Notes: a model not told the origin generated them from the letters alone. A DNA stretch of 64,000 nt from Bradyrhizobium macuxiense (GCF_007993935.1 NZ_VITY01000004.1:434001-498000); one strand, 5' to 3'. Shown: positions 15,199 to 24,655, numbered from the stretch's first letter. Numbers and translations: made by a program.

Positions 15199-16430
15199 GT
15201 CCTCTGGAGAGCTTGCGAATCGCCGCTCGGGCGCTTCGCGTCAACAAGCTGCGGAGCGCCTTGACCGTGCTTGGGATCGTCGTTGGCGTTGGAGCGGTCG
15301 TCTGCATGGTCTCAGTCGGAGCTGGCGCACAAGCGGAAGTCTCCGAGAAGATCCGCACGCTTGGAGCCAACCTCCTGCTCGTTATGCCCGGAGCCAGGAA
15401 TTCGGGAGGCGCGAGGCTTGAATCGGGAACGCAGCCGACGCTGACCGTAGAGGACGCCGCTTCCATTCGCCGCGAACTGGCGGACGTTCAGGTCGCGGCT
15501 CCGTTGTTGTCGCGTTCCCTGCCGCTCGTGGCCGCAAACAGGAACTGGGTGACCGTGGTGGCCGGAATAAATCCCGACTACCTGGTGGCTCGCGAATGGC
15601 AAGTTGCCAGCGGCCGATTGTTTACGAGCGATGAGATCGCAACCGGAGCGAAAGTTGCCATCGTTGGAGCGGTTATCGTCGAGGAGCTCTTCAATGGGGG
15701 CTCGGGAATTGCCGAGACGCTTCGGATTGGCAACGTCCCCTTCACCGTGACTGGCGTGCTGGACAAAAAGGGGTTGGGCGCGGCTGGCCGCAGCCAGGAC
15801 GACGTCGTGTTCGTCCCGCTGTCGGCTGCGAAAAGCCGCGTGCTCGGAGCCGTGCGCGGCACGACCCGCGAGGCATTGGATTTCATCTCGATCAAGGTTT
15901 CGGATACGGCTGCAATGTCGGAGGTCGAGCGCGAGGTTGAGGCCCTGCTTCGACAGCGGCACCGCATTCGCGGGGATGCCCCCAGCGATTTCAGGATCGA
16001 GAATCCGGCAGATGTTCTGTTTGCACGCGGGGCCGCAATGCGGCTGCTCGCCAGTTTGTTGATTGCGGTGGCTGCGGTCTCGCTGGTCGTTGGCGGCATC
16101 AGCATCATGAACATCATGCTGGTTTCGGTAACCGAACGCACCCGCGAAATCGGTTTGCGCATGGCCGTCGGAGCTCGCCGCCGCGAAATACGATGGCAAT
16201 TTCTCATCGAAGCCGCGATCCTGGCGTTGGTCGGAGGGCTTGTGGGTGCGTTTTTGGGGGCCGCCGCGGCAGTCGCAATCGCATGGAAAGCTGGTTGGCC
16301 GGTCCTGATCAGCCCCTGGGCCATCATCTTGGCTTGCGCATTTGCGGGGGTCATCGGAATTTCGTTCGGCCTCTATCCGGCCCATCGGGCCGCGCGGCTT
16401 GATCCGATTGTGGCATTGCGTTTCGAATAG
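15195..16430 (+). CDS. MacB-like ABC transporter permease (FtsX domain)
   Basis: A 411-aa permease: an N-terminal helix (NKLRSALTVLGIVVGVGAVVC), a periplasmic MacB core domain (about 45-285), then three C-terminal helices with the FtsX-type loop SVTERTREIGLRMAVGARRREI. Length is normal for a MacB permease without a fused ATPase. It overlaps the ATPase gene by 4 bp. With the adaptor it would form a tripartite exporter powered from the cytoplasm by the preceding ATPase; cargo unknown (macrolide-like compound, peptide or lipoprotein are possibilities). Confidence 0.9.
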   Translation: MSPLESLRIAARALRVNKLRSALTVLGIVVGVGAVVCMVSVGAGAQAEVSEKIRTLGANLLLVMPGARNSGGARLESGTQPTLTVEDAASIRRELADVQVAAPLLSRSLPLVAANRNWVTVVAGINPDYLVAREWQVASGRLFTSDEIATGAKVAIVGAVIVEELFNGGSGIAETLRIGNVPFTVTGVLDKKGLGAAGRSQDDVVFVPLSAAKSRVLGAVRGTTREALDFISIKVSDTAAMSEVEREVEALLRQRHRIRGDAPSDFRIENPADVLFARGAAMRLLASLLIAVAAVSLVVGGISIMNIMLVSVTERTREIGLRMAVGARRREIRWQFLIEAAILALVGGLVGAFLGAAAAVAIAWKAGWPVLISPWAIILACAFAGVIGISFGLYPAHRAARLDPIVALRFE

Positions 16431-16857
16431 GCGAAAGCCATCGCGCACAAGCCAGCCTCACCGGAACGTCAGGCTGCGACAAATTAACCACCGGGCATAT
16501 TGGTGCTTCCGTCGTCAGGCAAATCAGATGTTCAATTCCGCTCGTCTCACCCGATCGATCCAGTACGCCGCGGCCTCTCTATATTCAGGCACTGCTGTCT
16601 GGAATACTGGATCACCCGCGAAAGCCATGCGCGGGTGATGACACCGAACGAGCCTTTCGAGCGCGCCACATATTCGCCGTCGTCCCTGCGAAAGCAGGGA
16701 CCCATAACCACGAATGGTCATTGTTGAACGACGCTGGAACGACGAGCCCCTTTCATAACACACGCCGCGGAGTATGGGTCCCTGCTTTCGCAGGGACGAC
16801 AGCGGTGGATGTAGCGCAATGTGCGTTCCTCCGCCCTGCAGGGGCGCGAGCCGCAAA
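16431..16857. other. Intergenic region between convergent genes, carrying palindromic repeats
   Basis: 427 bp between the permease gene and the LLM oxidoreductase gene, which converge. It holds a 10-bp-stem hairpin at 16611-16639 (atcacccgcg / cgcgggtgat) and the 122-bp inverted-repeat element at 16679-16800. No coding potential seen. Confidence 0.6.
16679..16800. repeat. 122-bp palindromic element, copy 1
   Basis: Perfect 28-bp inverted ends occupy 16679-16706 and 16773-16800. Each end is itself a hairpin (GTCCCTGC, loop GAAA, GCAGGGAC on the left). The 66-bp middle has no open frame. A second copy of exactly the same length and ends is at 39410-39531; the middles are related but diverged. 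It resembles a REP doublet or a very small non-autonomous mobile element. Confidence 0.85.
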
Positions 16858-18099
16858 TCACACCTTCTGCTTCGCGGCTTCCTTCGCAAGATCGGGCGCA
16901 TTCACGGCCGGGATGGCGACGCGGCCTGTGCCGGTTTGCTGGAGCGCGGCGGCGGCCTTGTCGTTCTGCATGATCTTGGCCATGACGGCCTGGCCGGCGC
17001 GCTCGAACACGCCGCGATTGTCGACCAGGAACTGGCGCGACTTGCGCAGGCCGTCGATATAGCCGTTGATCTCCGGCACGACATAGCGCGCGACCAGGTC
17101 CCAGCTGCGGCGGGTGTTTTCGATGTTGGCCCAGTCATGTGCGAAGCCGATGATCGAGCCGACGCCGCCGGAGACATCGACCAGATTCTTGATCATCTTG
17201 ATCAGATCATCGGGCGTGCCGATGGTCGACGCGGCGCCTTCGACGAAGGCGGTCTTGTCGACCGCTTCATCCGCGGAGGCGAACGCGGTCAGGCCCGGCC
17301 GCATCAAGGTGCCGACGTTATACTCGTTGTGCCAGCGCAGCAGCCCGGCGCCGGCCTCGCGCCGTGCCTGCTCGCGGGTCTCGGCGATGTGCCAGGACAG
17401 CAGCACGCGCCAGTTGGCGCGGCTCACCGTGGTGCCGGCCTTCGCGGCGGCATCCTCGGCGAACTGCCATTGCTGCGGCAGGGCCATCAGGCCCTGGGTC
17501 GACATCGAGCCCAGCGAGATGATGCCGATGCCGTATTTGCCGGCCAGCGTCATGCCCGACGGCGAGATCTGCGAGGCCACCACGAACGGCATGTCCTCCT
17601 GCAGCGGCAGGATCTGCAGCGCGGCGTCATGCATCTCGAACCAGTCGGTCTTGGCGGTGACGCGTTCGCCGTTGAAGAGGCGGCGGATCACCGCGATCGC
17701 CTCGTCCTGGCGGTCGCGCTGGGTCATCGGGTCGATGCCGAGCGTATGCGCGTCGGAGGCGAGCGCGCCGGGGCCGGAGCCGAAGATGGCGCGGCCGCCG
17801 GTCATGTGGTCGAGCTGCACCATACGCTGCGCGACGTTGAAGGGATGGTGATAGGGCAGCGAGATCACGCCGGTGCCGAGCTTGATGCGCTTGGTGCGCT
17901 CGCCGGCGGCGGCCAGGAACATTTCCGGCGAGGCGATGGTCTCCCATCCCGAGGAATGGTGCTCGCCGCACCAGAATTCGTCGTAACCGAGCGCGTCGAG
18001 CTGTTCGACGAAATCGAGGTCGCGGCGGAATTGCAGCATCGGATGCTCGCCGATCGGGTGATGCGGGGCGAGGAAGGCTCCGAACTTGAGGCGCGCCAT
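16858..18099 (-). CDS. LLM-class flavin-dependent monooxygenase (limonene-monooxygenase-like)
   Basis: A 413-aa luciferase-like protein: MARLKFGAFLAPHHPIGEHP, GYDEFWCGEHHSSGWE, RIKLGTGVISLPYHHPF and FGSGPGALASDAHTLG are typical of the LimB/bacterial-luciferase alpha-like branch that uses reduced flavin and O2. Ribosome site GGAGAG upstream of the ATG. Substrate unknown. It is divergent from the MFS gene across 298 bp, which may hold promoters for both. Confidence 0.88.
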   Translation of the reverse strand: MARLKFGAFLAPHHPIGEHPMLQFRRDLDFVEQLDALGYDEFWCGEHHSSGWETIASPEMFLAAAGERTKRIKLGTGVISLPYHHPFNVAQRMVQLDHMTGGRAIFGSGPGALASDAHTLGIDPMTQRDRQDEAIAVIRRLFNGERVTAKTDWFEMHDAALQILPLQEDMPFVVASQISPSGMTLAGKYGIGIISLGSMSTQGLMALPQQWQFAEDAAAKAGTTVSRANWRVLLSWHIAETREQARREAGAGLLRWHNEYNVGTLMRPGLTAFASADEAVDKTAFVEGAASTIGTPDDLIKMIKNLVDVSGGVGSIIGFAHDWANIENTRRSWDLVARYVVPEINGYIDGLRKSRQFLVDNRGVFERAGQAVMAKIMQNDKAAAALQQTGTGRVAIPAVNAPDLAKEAAKQKV

Positions 18100-18397
18100 T
18101 GGTCGTTCTCTCCAACTTATTGTTATCGGGGGCTTTCCGCCAACCTACGGGGTGGGCGAAAGCAAGGCAATGCTCCGGGGTTGCGGCGCCCGCATGGTTG
18201 TTGCGCAAATCGGCGGCGATTGCCGTCCTCCGGAATGTTTCCCAGCGCATCAACGCAAGTTGTGCGGCGGAGCGCCGGCCGCAGCGGCATCGCCATGGAT
18301 GACGTGCCCGTGAACCAACGCTTACGTCCAAGGTAATCGAACGGATGACCGGAATCTGCTGATGTCGGCCGTATCGTCATTTCGGGCAGGACAGGGC

Positions 18398-19804
18398 ATG
18401 CACCAGATCGTTGCGACGCGCGCGGAGACTTCTCGCCGTTGGTGGGTGCTGGCGATCGTCGTCGCCGCCCAGTTCATGTTCGGCGTCGATGCCTTCATCG
18501 TCAATGTCGCGATCCCGACGATCGCCGCGGAGCTGCACGCAACGCCGGCGCAGATCGAGGCCGTGATCGCGATCTATCTGATCGCTTATGCCACGCTGGT
18601 GGTCACCGGCGGTCGGCTTGGCGATATCCACGGCACCAGGAACGTGTTCATCGCCGGCGTCGCGGGCTTCTCGGTGACGTCGCTGTGGTGCGGTCTCGCG
18701 CAGTCCGGACCGGAGCTGATCGTCGCACGGCTCGCGCAAGGCGCGACCGCGGCGCTGATGGTGCCGCAGGTGCTGGCGACGCTGCATCTGCTGTTCTCCG
18801 ACGCCGTGCGTGCGCGGGCCTTCGCAATCTACGGCATCGTGCTGGGGCTCGCGGGCGCGGCCGGCTTCATGCTCGGCGGCGTGCTGGTGACGCTCGATCT
18901 CGCCGGCCTCGGCTGGCGCGCGGTGTTCTTCGTCAACGTGCCGTTCGGCGTCGTCATCATCGCGGCGGCGCTGAAGATCATGCCGACGGTGCCGCGCCGC
19001 GCCGGCACGCGGCTCGATATTCCCGGCGCGATCGTGCTGTTCGTGGGCCTATTGTGCCTGATCGGCCCGCTGCTGTTCGGGCACGATCTCGGCTGGACGG
19101 CGTGGGTCTGGCTGGTGATGGCGGCGGGGGTTGCCGTCATCGCGGCCTTCGTGCGGCTCGAGCGCAGCGTCGCGCGCCGCGGCGGCATGCCGCTGATCGA
19201 CCTGTCGCTGCTGTCGGATGCCGCCTTCATGCGCGGGCTGGTCGCGGTGTTTTTCTTCTTCTTTGCCAATCTGTCCTTCTACCTGATCATGACGATGTTC
19301 ATGCAGAAGGGTCTGCAGATCCCGCCGCTGCAGGCCGGGCTGGTGTTCGTGCCGCTCGCGCTGACCTTCGTGATTGCCTCGCGGCACAGCGGTGTGCGCG
19401 CGCGGCATCGCGGCACCTTGGTGCTGATCGAGGGCTGCGCGCTGCAGATCGTTGTTCTCGGTGTGCTGGTCGCGACGGTCCAGGTGATCGCAGCACCGTC
19501 GGCGCTACTGCTCGCGCTGGTGCTGATGATCTTCGGCTACGGTCAGGGCCTGGTGATGGCGCCGCTATCGAGCGCGGTGCTGTCGAGCGTGAAGCCAGCA
19601 AGCGCCGGAGCCGGCTCCGGAATGTATGGCACCACGACGCAGATCGGCAATGCGGCCGGCGTTGCCGCGATCGGCGCGGTGTTCTTCGCCATTGAGAGCG
19701 CGAGATCAGCACATCTGGCGTTGTTTGGGGCATGCGCATTGTTTGTGCTGTCGATATCAATTTCAGCCGCATTTCTGTCATGGATGCGCCGCGCCACCGC
19801 ATGA
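18398..19804 (+). CDS. MFS transporter, DHA2 (EmrB/QacA-like) drug-efflux family
   Basis: A 468-aa polytopic protein. The first helix ends in FMFGVDAFIVNVAIPTIAAEL, and GGRLGDIHGTRNVF is the conserved loop 2-3 MFS motif A (GxLxDrxGxr). Motif C, typical of antiporters, appears around GIVLGLAGAAGFMLGGVLV. About 14 hydrophobic segments, as in DHA2 proton-drug antiporters. AGGA lies 6 bases before the ATG at 18398; an in-frame ATG at 18362 would add 12 residues. Substrate unknown. Confidence 0.88.
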   Translation: MHQIVATRAETSRRWWVLAIVVAAQFMFGVDAFIVNVAIPTIAAELHATPAQIEAVIAIYLIAYATLVVTGGRLGDIHGTRNVFIAGVAGFSVTSLWCGLAQSGPELIVARLAQGATAALMVPQVLATLHLLFSDAVRARAFAIYGIVLGLAGAAGFMLGGVLVTLDLAGLGWRAVFFVNVPFGVVIIAAALKIMPTVPRRAGTRLDIPGAIVLFVGLLCLIGPLLFGHDLGWTAWVWLVMAAGVAVIAAFVRLERSVARRGGMPLIDLSLLSDAAFMRGLVAVFFFFFANLSFYLIMTMFMQKGLQIPPLQAGLVFVPLALTFVIASRHSGVRARHRGTLVLIEGCALQIVVLGVLVATVQVIAAPSALLLALVLMIFGYGQGLVMAPLSSAVLSSVKPASAGAGSGMYGTTTQIGNAAGVAAIGAVFFAIESARSAHLALFGACALFVLSISISAAFLSWMRRATA

Positions 19805-20023
19805 ATCCGCCGGCGAGGGTGCGTCATTTTCGAAAAGTTCATGCTCGAACAAGGTGCTAAGGCAACTATTTCGAGCGATCCGCGCTTTGTCCGGTTCCGA
19901 TCACGCGTTAACGCCGAATCTCACTATTCCACGGGGAAAGACAGCACACGGCCTTTTTATTTCGCAGTGCAGCAATTATCTGATCGGGTGACACACAAGA
20001 ATAAATCACCTCAGGAGTTGCTG

Positions 20024-21232
20024 TTGTCGCTGGTCAACAACATCGAATTTCTGCGTCATCTGCCCAAGATGAACGCGTTCAACGGCCTCGGTGCGCTTGC
20101 GCCGGCGGCCGTGCCGACGCCGCTTGTCGAGACGACAGAATTCGGCGCCAATCCCGGCGCGCTGAAGATGTTCTCATATGTGCCCGAGCAACTGGCGCGA
20201 TCGCCCGCGCTCGTCGTCGTGCTGCATGGCTGCGGCCAGAACGCTGCGTCATACGATCTCGGCGCCGGCTGGTCGACACTGGCGAAGCACTACGGCTTCG
20301 CGCTGCTGATGCCCGAGCAGCAATCCGCCAACAACGCCAACACCTGCTTCAACTGGTTCGATCCGGAAGACACCGCGCGCGGCCAGGGCGAAGCCGCATC
20401 GATCAGGGAGATGGTCGGTCACATCGCCGGCGCGCACAAGATCGATCCGCGCCGGATCTTCGTGACGGGCCTCTCCGCCGGCGGTGCGATGGCGACCGTG
20501 ATGCTCGCGACCTATCCGGATGTGTTTGCGGCCGGTGCCATCATCGCCGGGCTGCCGTTCGGTGTCGCCGGCAATCTGCGGGAGGCGCTCGGCGCCATGA
20601 TGCAAGGCAGTGCATTGTCGGCGCCCGAGCTCGGCGACCTCGTACGCAAGGCATCGACGCACAAGGGTGATTGGCCGCGGATCTCGGTGTGGCACGGCAG
20701 CGCCGACCGCACCGTGCATCCGGGCAACGCCGATGCGGTCGTCCGGCAGTGGCTCGATCTGCACGGCCTGCCGCTTGCGGCGATGTCGAAAGCCGATGTC
20801 GACGGCCATCCGCGCGAGGTGTGGTGGAATGCCGACGGCGAGACGCTGGTCGAATCCTACTCGATCACCGACATGGCGCATGGCACGCCGCTCGGCCTTG
20901 CCGGCAATGATGAGCGTTACGGCGTCGAGGGCGCGTTCCTGATCGAGGCCGGGATCTCCTCGTCCTATCACATCGCGAGCTTCTTCGGCCTGACCGACAA
21001 GGTCCGTCAGCCGCAGATCGCGCCGACCGGCGTGCCGCGCGAGAACGCCGATACGATCTCGATGACCATACCGGTGCCTGCGGACAAGCCCGAGCCTGCA
21101 ACCGGTCGCAGCAGCGGCCGGCCGGGAAAGAAGCAAGCCAAGCAGCAAGGCAAGCCGCGGAGCAACGGCGTCAATGTCAGCCGCGTCATCACGCGGGCGC
21201 TGACCGCCGCGGGGCTGATGAAGCAGCCGTAA
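20024..21232 (+). CDS. PHB-depolymerase-family esterase
   Basis: A protein of about 402 aa of the Esterase_phd type. Motifs: VVVLHGCGQNAASYDLGAGW (oxyanion region), nucleophile elbow VTGLSAGGAM, acid region HGSADRTVHPGNA and catalytic His region DMAHGTPLGL. The C-terminal 80 residues are a basic, low-complexity tail (GRSSGRPGKKQAKQQGKP). The TTG at 20024 (giving MSLVNNIEFLRHLP) follows AGGAG by 6 bases and matches the usual N-terminus of relatives; the frame is open to an ATG at 19841, but that extension looks non-coding. No signal peptide, so extracellular polymer breakdown is doubtful; it may act on short esters. Confidence 0.8.
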   Translation: MSLVNNIEFLRHLPKMNAFNGLGALAPAAVPTPLVETTEFGANPGALKMFSYVPEQLARSPALVVVLHGCGQNAASYDLGAGWSTLAKHYGFALLMPEQQSANNANTCFNWFDPEDTARGQGEAASIREMVGHIAGAHKIDPRRIFVTGLSAGGAMATVMLATYPDVFAAGAIIAGLPFGVAGNLREALGAMMQGSALSAPELGDLVRKASTHKGDWPRISVWHGSADRTVHPGNADAVVRQWLDLHGLPLAAMSKADVDGHPREVWWNADGETLVESYSITDMAHGTPLGLAGNDERYGVEGAFLIEAGISSSYHIASFFGLTDKVRQPQIAPTGVPRENADTISMTIPVPADKPEPATGRSSGRPGKKQAKQQGKPRSNGVNVSRVITRALTAAGLMKQP

Positions 21233-21238
21233 GGTCAA

Positions 21239-21288
21239 CGCATGATCCGGAAAAGTGCGAAGCGGTTTTCCGAAAAGATCACGCGCAA
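21239..21288. repeat. RPE-like dispersed sequence (catgatccggaaaag type), partial
   Basis: This segment begins with gcatgatccggaaaagtg and continues with agcggttttccg; the last part is degenerate. A fuller, symmetrical version is at 40911-40959. It sits between the esterase gene and the convergent MBL gene. Confidence 0.6.
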
Positions 21289-21296
21289 ACGAGGAG

Positions 21297-21965
21297 CTAC
21301 ATCTCGCCGGTCAGGAACGGGTTCGTCATCCGCTCCTGGCCGATGCTCGATCCCGCGCCATGGCCGCAGATGAAGCCGACATCGTCGCCGAGCGGCAGCA
21401 GCTTCTGCTTGATCGACTGGATCAACGTCGAATGGCTGCCGCCGGGCAGGTCGGTGCGTCCGACCGAGCCGGCGAACAAGACGTCGCCGACATGGGCGAA
21501 GCGCAGCTCCTTGTTGAAGAGCACCACGCTGCCCGGCGAATGGCCGGGGCAGTGCAGGATGTCGAAGGTGAGGTCGCCGATCGAGACCTGATCGCCTTCA
21601 TCGAGCCAGCGGTCGGGCCCGAAATTGCGCACCCCGGTCATGCCGAAGCGTTCGCCGCTCGAGACGACGTTGTCGAGCAGATATTTGTCCGCGATGTGCG
21701 GGCCCTCGATCTTGACCTGCAATGCGTCGCGCAATTCGGCGGCGCCGCCGACATGGTCGATATGACCATGGGTCAGCCAGATCTTCTCGACCGTCACGCC
21801 GGTCTGCTTGATCGCGGCCTGAATCTTCGGCACGTCGCCGCCGGGGTCGATCACCACGGCCTTCTTGGTGGGCTCGTGCCATATGATGGTGCAGTTCTGT
21901 TCGAACAGCGTCACCGGCACGATGATCGCGCCGGCCTTCGGTTTGGTGTCGGTTGTCTCGTTCAT
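21297..21965 (-). CDS. MBL-fold metallo-hydrolase (glyoxalase-II-like)
   Basis: A 222-aa metallo-beta-lactamase-fold protein with the metal motif THGHIDHVGG (HxHxDH), the later HCPGHSPGSVVLF (third metal His) and HVGDVLFAGSVGRTDLPGG typical of the YcbL/GloB-like branch, and a final ICGHGAGSS. Likely a hydrolase of glutathione thioesters or similar; without the C-terminal GloB domain it is not a canonical glyoxalase II. Transcribed divergently from the RMD1-family gene. Confidence 0.9.
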   Translation of the reverse strand: MNETTDTKPKAGAIIVPVTLFEQNCTIIWHEPTKKAVVIDPGGDVPKIQAAIKQTGVTVEKIWLTHGHIDHVGGAAELRDALQVKIEGPHIADKYLLDNVVSSGERFGMTGVRNFGPDRWLDEGDQVSIGDLTFDILHCPGHSPGSVVLFNKELRFAHVGDVLFAGSVGRTDLPGGSHSTLIQSIKQKLLPLGDDVGFICGHGAGSSIGQERMTNPFLTGEM

Positions 21966-22140
21966 GGGGGCACCATAGGCTACCGGGCAATGCCGTCAAC
22001 ACGCACGGGAAATGCGCCTGCCCCGGCGTGTGATCCCAAAACGGACCGTGATAAGGTCACCTCCAGCACAACAAGTTCGTGAGCCGACTGGTAGGCGGTT
22101 GCTCTCGATCACGCGTCAAGTCCTCGCAGTCCGGAACTTC

Positions 22141-22953
22141 ATGACCCAGGCTCCCAACTCACCGCTCGGCGGACCCCGGACCACCGCTCGCGCCTTCTTC
22201 GTCGCGGACCGCATCAACACGTCCGGCCTCGAGCGCGGCGACGTGCTGGCCACGACGCCGCTGGCGTTTCGCGTCAATGACAATGGTGTCGCGGTCCTGT
22301 TCCGCTACGGCGTCGTGGTTCTGATCGGGCTCAATGCGCTGGAGGAGGATGAATTCCTGCGCAGCCTGCAGTCGCGCATGACCGGTTTGTTCTCCCGACG
22401 AGAAGAGGAGATCGCGATCATCGAGCTCGCCGCGGAGAGGGAAGACCAGATTCCGCCGGGCGGTCCGATCTACCTGCAAAGCCTGTCGCCGGAACGGCTG
22501 ATCCTGGTCGGCGAGGCGCTGGCGAAAAGCGTGGTGCTGGCGCGGCATGAGCGCGAGGTAAGAGCCGTCTTCGATACGACCGAGCCGCTTGCACGCGAGC
22601 TCGCCAAGGGCGGCCGGGTCAACGGCGGCCGCGTTGCGATCCTCAAGCACATCGGCAACGCGCTGTTGGTGCGGCATCGCGTGGCCGGACCGGTCGAGGT
22701 GTCGGAGAAGCCCGACATTCTCTGGGACAAGCCGCAGCTCGAGCGGCTCTATGCCAGGCTCGAGGACGAGTATGAGTTGAAGGAGCGCGCGGAATCGCTG
22801 AACCGCAAGCTCGCGGTCGTCGCCGAGACATCGCAGGTGCTGACCGATATCATCGACACCAGCCGCTCGCTGCGGCTCGAGCTGATCATCGTCTTCCTGA
22901 TCCTGTTCGAGGTGCTGATCACCATCTATCAGCTGGCGATGGCCCGCCACTGA
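22141..22953 (+). CDS. RMD1/YagE-family protein (DUF155) with C-terminal membrane anchor
   Basis: A 270-aa protein. The N-terminal two thirds match the DUF155/RMD1 pattern (ARAFFVADRINTSGLERG, VAVLFRYGVVVLIGL, ALAKSVVLARHEREV, then LWDKPQLERLYARLEDEYEL). A coiled-coil-like stretch ERAESLNRKLAVVAETSQVL is followed by one C-terminal transmembrane helix LELIIVFLILFEVLITIYQL. Eukaryotic RMD1/RMND1 homologues are mitochondrial or microtubule-linked; the bacterial function is unknown. The ATG at 22141 is favoured over an upstream extension from 22012. Confidence 0.82.
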   Translation: MTQAPNSPLGGPRTTARAFFVADRINTSGLERGDVLATTPLAFRVNDNGVAVLFRYGVVVLIGLNALEEDEFLRSLQSRMTGLFSRREEEIAIIELAAEREDQIPPGGPIYLQSLSPERLILVGEALAKSVVLARHEREVRAVFDTTEPLARELAKGGRVNGGRVAILKHIGNALLVRHRVAGPVEVSEKPDILWDKPQLERLYARLEDEYELKERAESLNRKLAVVAETSQVLTDIIDTSRSLRLELIIVFLILFEVLITIYQLAMARH

Positions 22954-23047
22954 CGCGCTGCAGCGCCATTATTCTGTCCCGAATTGTGCGTCATCCCTGA
23001 ACTCGGACAACCCCGGGGACACGGGGCGACGAGCGAGGGGGAATGGG

Positions 23048-24655
23048 ATGGATCAGGACGAGCGGGACTGGTGGCGGCGCGGCATCTTCTATCAGGTCTA
23101 TCCGCGCTCGTTCGGGGATAGCGACGGCGACGGCGTCGGCGATCTCCGGGGGATCATCGCGCGGCTGCCTTATCTGACGCGGCTTGGCGTCGACGCGGTC
23201 TGGCTGTCGCCGATCTTCACCTCGCCGATGGCCGATTTCGGCTACGACATCTCCGATTACACCGGCATCGACCCGCTGTTCGGCACGATGGAGGATTTCG
23301 ACGCGCTGGTCGCGGCCGCGCACGATTCCGGCCTCAAGCTGATCCTCGATCTGGTGCCGAACCATACATCCGACCAGCATCCCTGGTTCATCGAGGCGAA
23401 GAGCTCGCGCGATAATCCGAAGCGCGACTGGTACATCTGGCGCGATGGAGCGCCGGATGGCGGTCCGCCCAACAACTGGCTGTCGGAATTCGGCGGCAGC
23501 GCCTGGGCCTATGACGAAGCTTCCGGCCAATACTATTATCACGCCTTCCTTGCGCAGCAGCCCGATCTGAACTGGCGCAATCGCGAGGTCAGGGACGCGA
23601 TCTACGAGGTGATGCGCGTCTGGCTGCGCAAGGGCGTCGACGGCTTTCGTGTCGACGTGATCTGGCACCTGATCAAGGATGCCGAATTCCGCGACAATCC
23701 GCCCAACCCGCACTACCGCGAGGGCCGGCCGCCGCACGAGAAGGTGCTGACGCAATATTCGACCGACCAGCTCGAAGTCCATGCTGTGATCACCGAGATG
23801 CGCCGCGTTACCGAGGAGTTCGACAACCGCGTGCTGATCGGCGAGATCTATCTGCCGCTGCACCGGCTGGTCGCCTATTACGGCAACGATCTGCGCGGCG
23901 CGCAGATGCCGTTCAATTTCGCGCTGCTGTCGACCTTGTGGAGCGCGCGCTCGGTCGAGCAGATCATCGCCGATTACGAAAAGGCGTTGCCGCCTGGGGC
24001 GTGGCCGAACTGGGTGCTCGGCAATCACGACCGGCCGCGGGTCGCGAGCCGGGTGGGGCCGGCGCAGGCGCCGGTAGCTGCGATGCTGCTACTGACGCTG
24101 CGCGGCACGCCGACGCTCTATTACGGCGACGAGATCGGCATGCACCAGGTTGCGATCGCGCCTAGCCAGGTGCGCGATCCCTTCGAGAAGAACGTGCCTG
24201 GTCTCGGCGTCGGCCGCGACGGCTGCCGCACGCCGATGCAATGGAGCGCCGAGCGCCATGCCGGCTTCTCGACGGTCACACCGTGGCTGCCGCTCGCGCA
24301 GGATTTCGCAAGCGACAACGTCGCAAGCCTCGAGGCGGAGGAGACCTCGATCCTCAACCTCTACAAGGCGCTGATCGCGCTGCGGCGCAAGCTGCCGCAA
24401 CTCGTCCGTGGCAGCTATGAGCCGGTGGCGGCGCATGGCGATGTGCTGCTGTTCCGGCGCCGCGCCGCCGAAGGTGTTGCCGTGATCGCGCTGAATTTCG
24501 GCGCGGCACCCGCATCGGTCTCGTCCAGCGCGATCGGCTTCAGCAACGAGGTTCTGCTGTCGACCTTCATGGATCGGCAGGGCGAGAAGGTCGAAGGCGT
24601 CCTCGACCTGCGCGCCAATGAAGGCGTGATCCTGGGGCCGCATCAGGATGACTAG
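23048..24655 (+). CDS. GH13 alpha-glucosidase / oligo-1,6-glucosidase
   Basis: A 535-aa glycoside hydrolase family 13 protein. Conserved regions: DAVWLSPIFTSPMADFGYD, LDLVPNHTS (region I), GFRVDVIWHL (nucleophile Asp), LIGEIYLP (acid/base Glu), VLGNHDRPR (third Asp), and the TPMQWS motif near residue 395 typical of alpha-glucosidases and oligo-glucosidases. No signal peptide, so cytoplasmic. The last 4 bases overlap the end of the convergent second GH13 gene. Confidence 0.93.
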   Translation: MDQDERDWWRRGIFYQVYPRSFGDSDGDGVGDLRGIIARLPYLTRLGVDAVWLSPIFTSPMADFGYDISDYTGIDPLFGTMEDFDALVAAAHDSGLKLILDLVPNHTSDQHPWFIEAKSSRDNPKRDWYIWRDGAPDGGPPNNWLSEFGGSAWAYDEASGQYYYHAFLAQQPDLNWRNREVRDAIYEVMRVWLRKGVDGFRVDVIWHLIKDAEFRDNPPNPHYREGRPPHEKVLTQYSTDQLEVHAVITEMRRVTEEFDNRVLIGEIYLPLHRLVAYYGNDLRGAQMPFNFALLSTLWSARSVEQIIADYEKALPPGAWPNWVLGNHDRPRVASRVGPAQAPVAAMLLLTLRGTPTLYYGDEIGMHQVAIAPSQVRDPFEKNVPGLGVGRDGCRTPMQWSAERHAGFSTVTPWLPLAQDFASDNVASLEAEETSILNLYKALIALRRKLPQLVRGSYEPVAAHGDVLLFRRRAAEGVAVIALNFGAAPASVSSSAIGFSNEVLLSTFMDRQGEKVEGVLDLRANEGVILGPHQDD

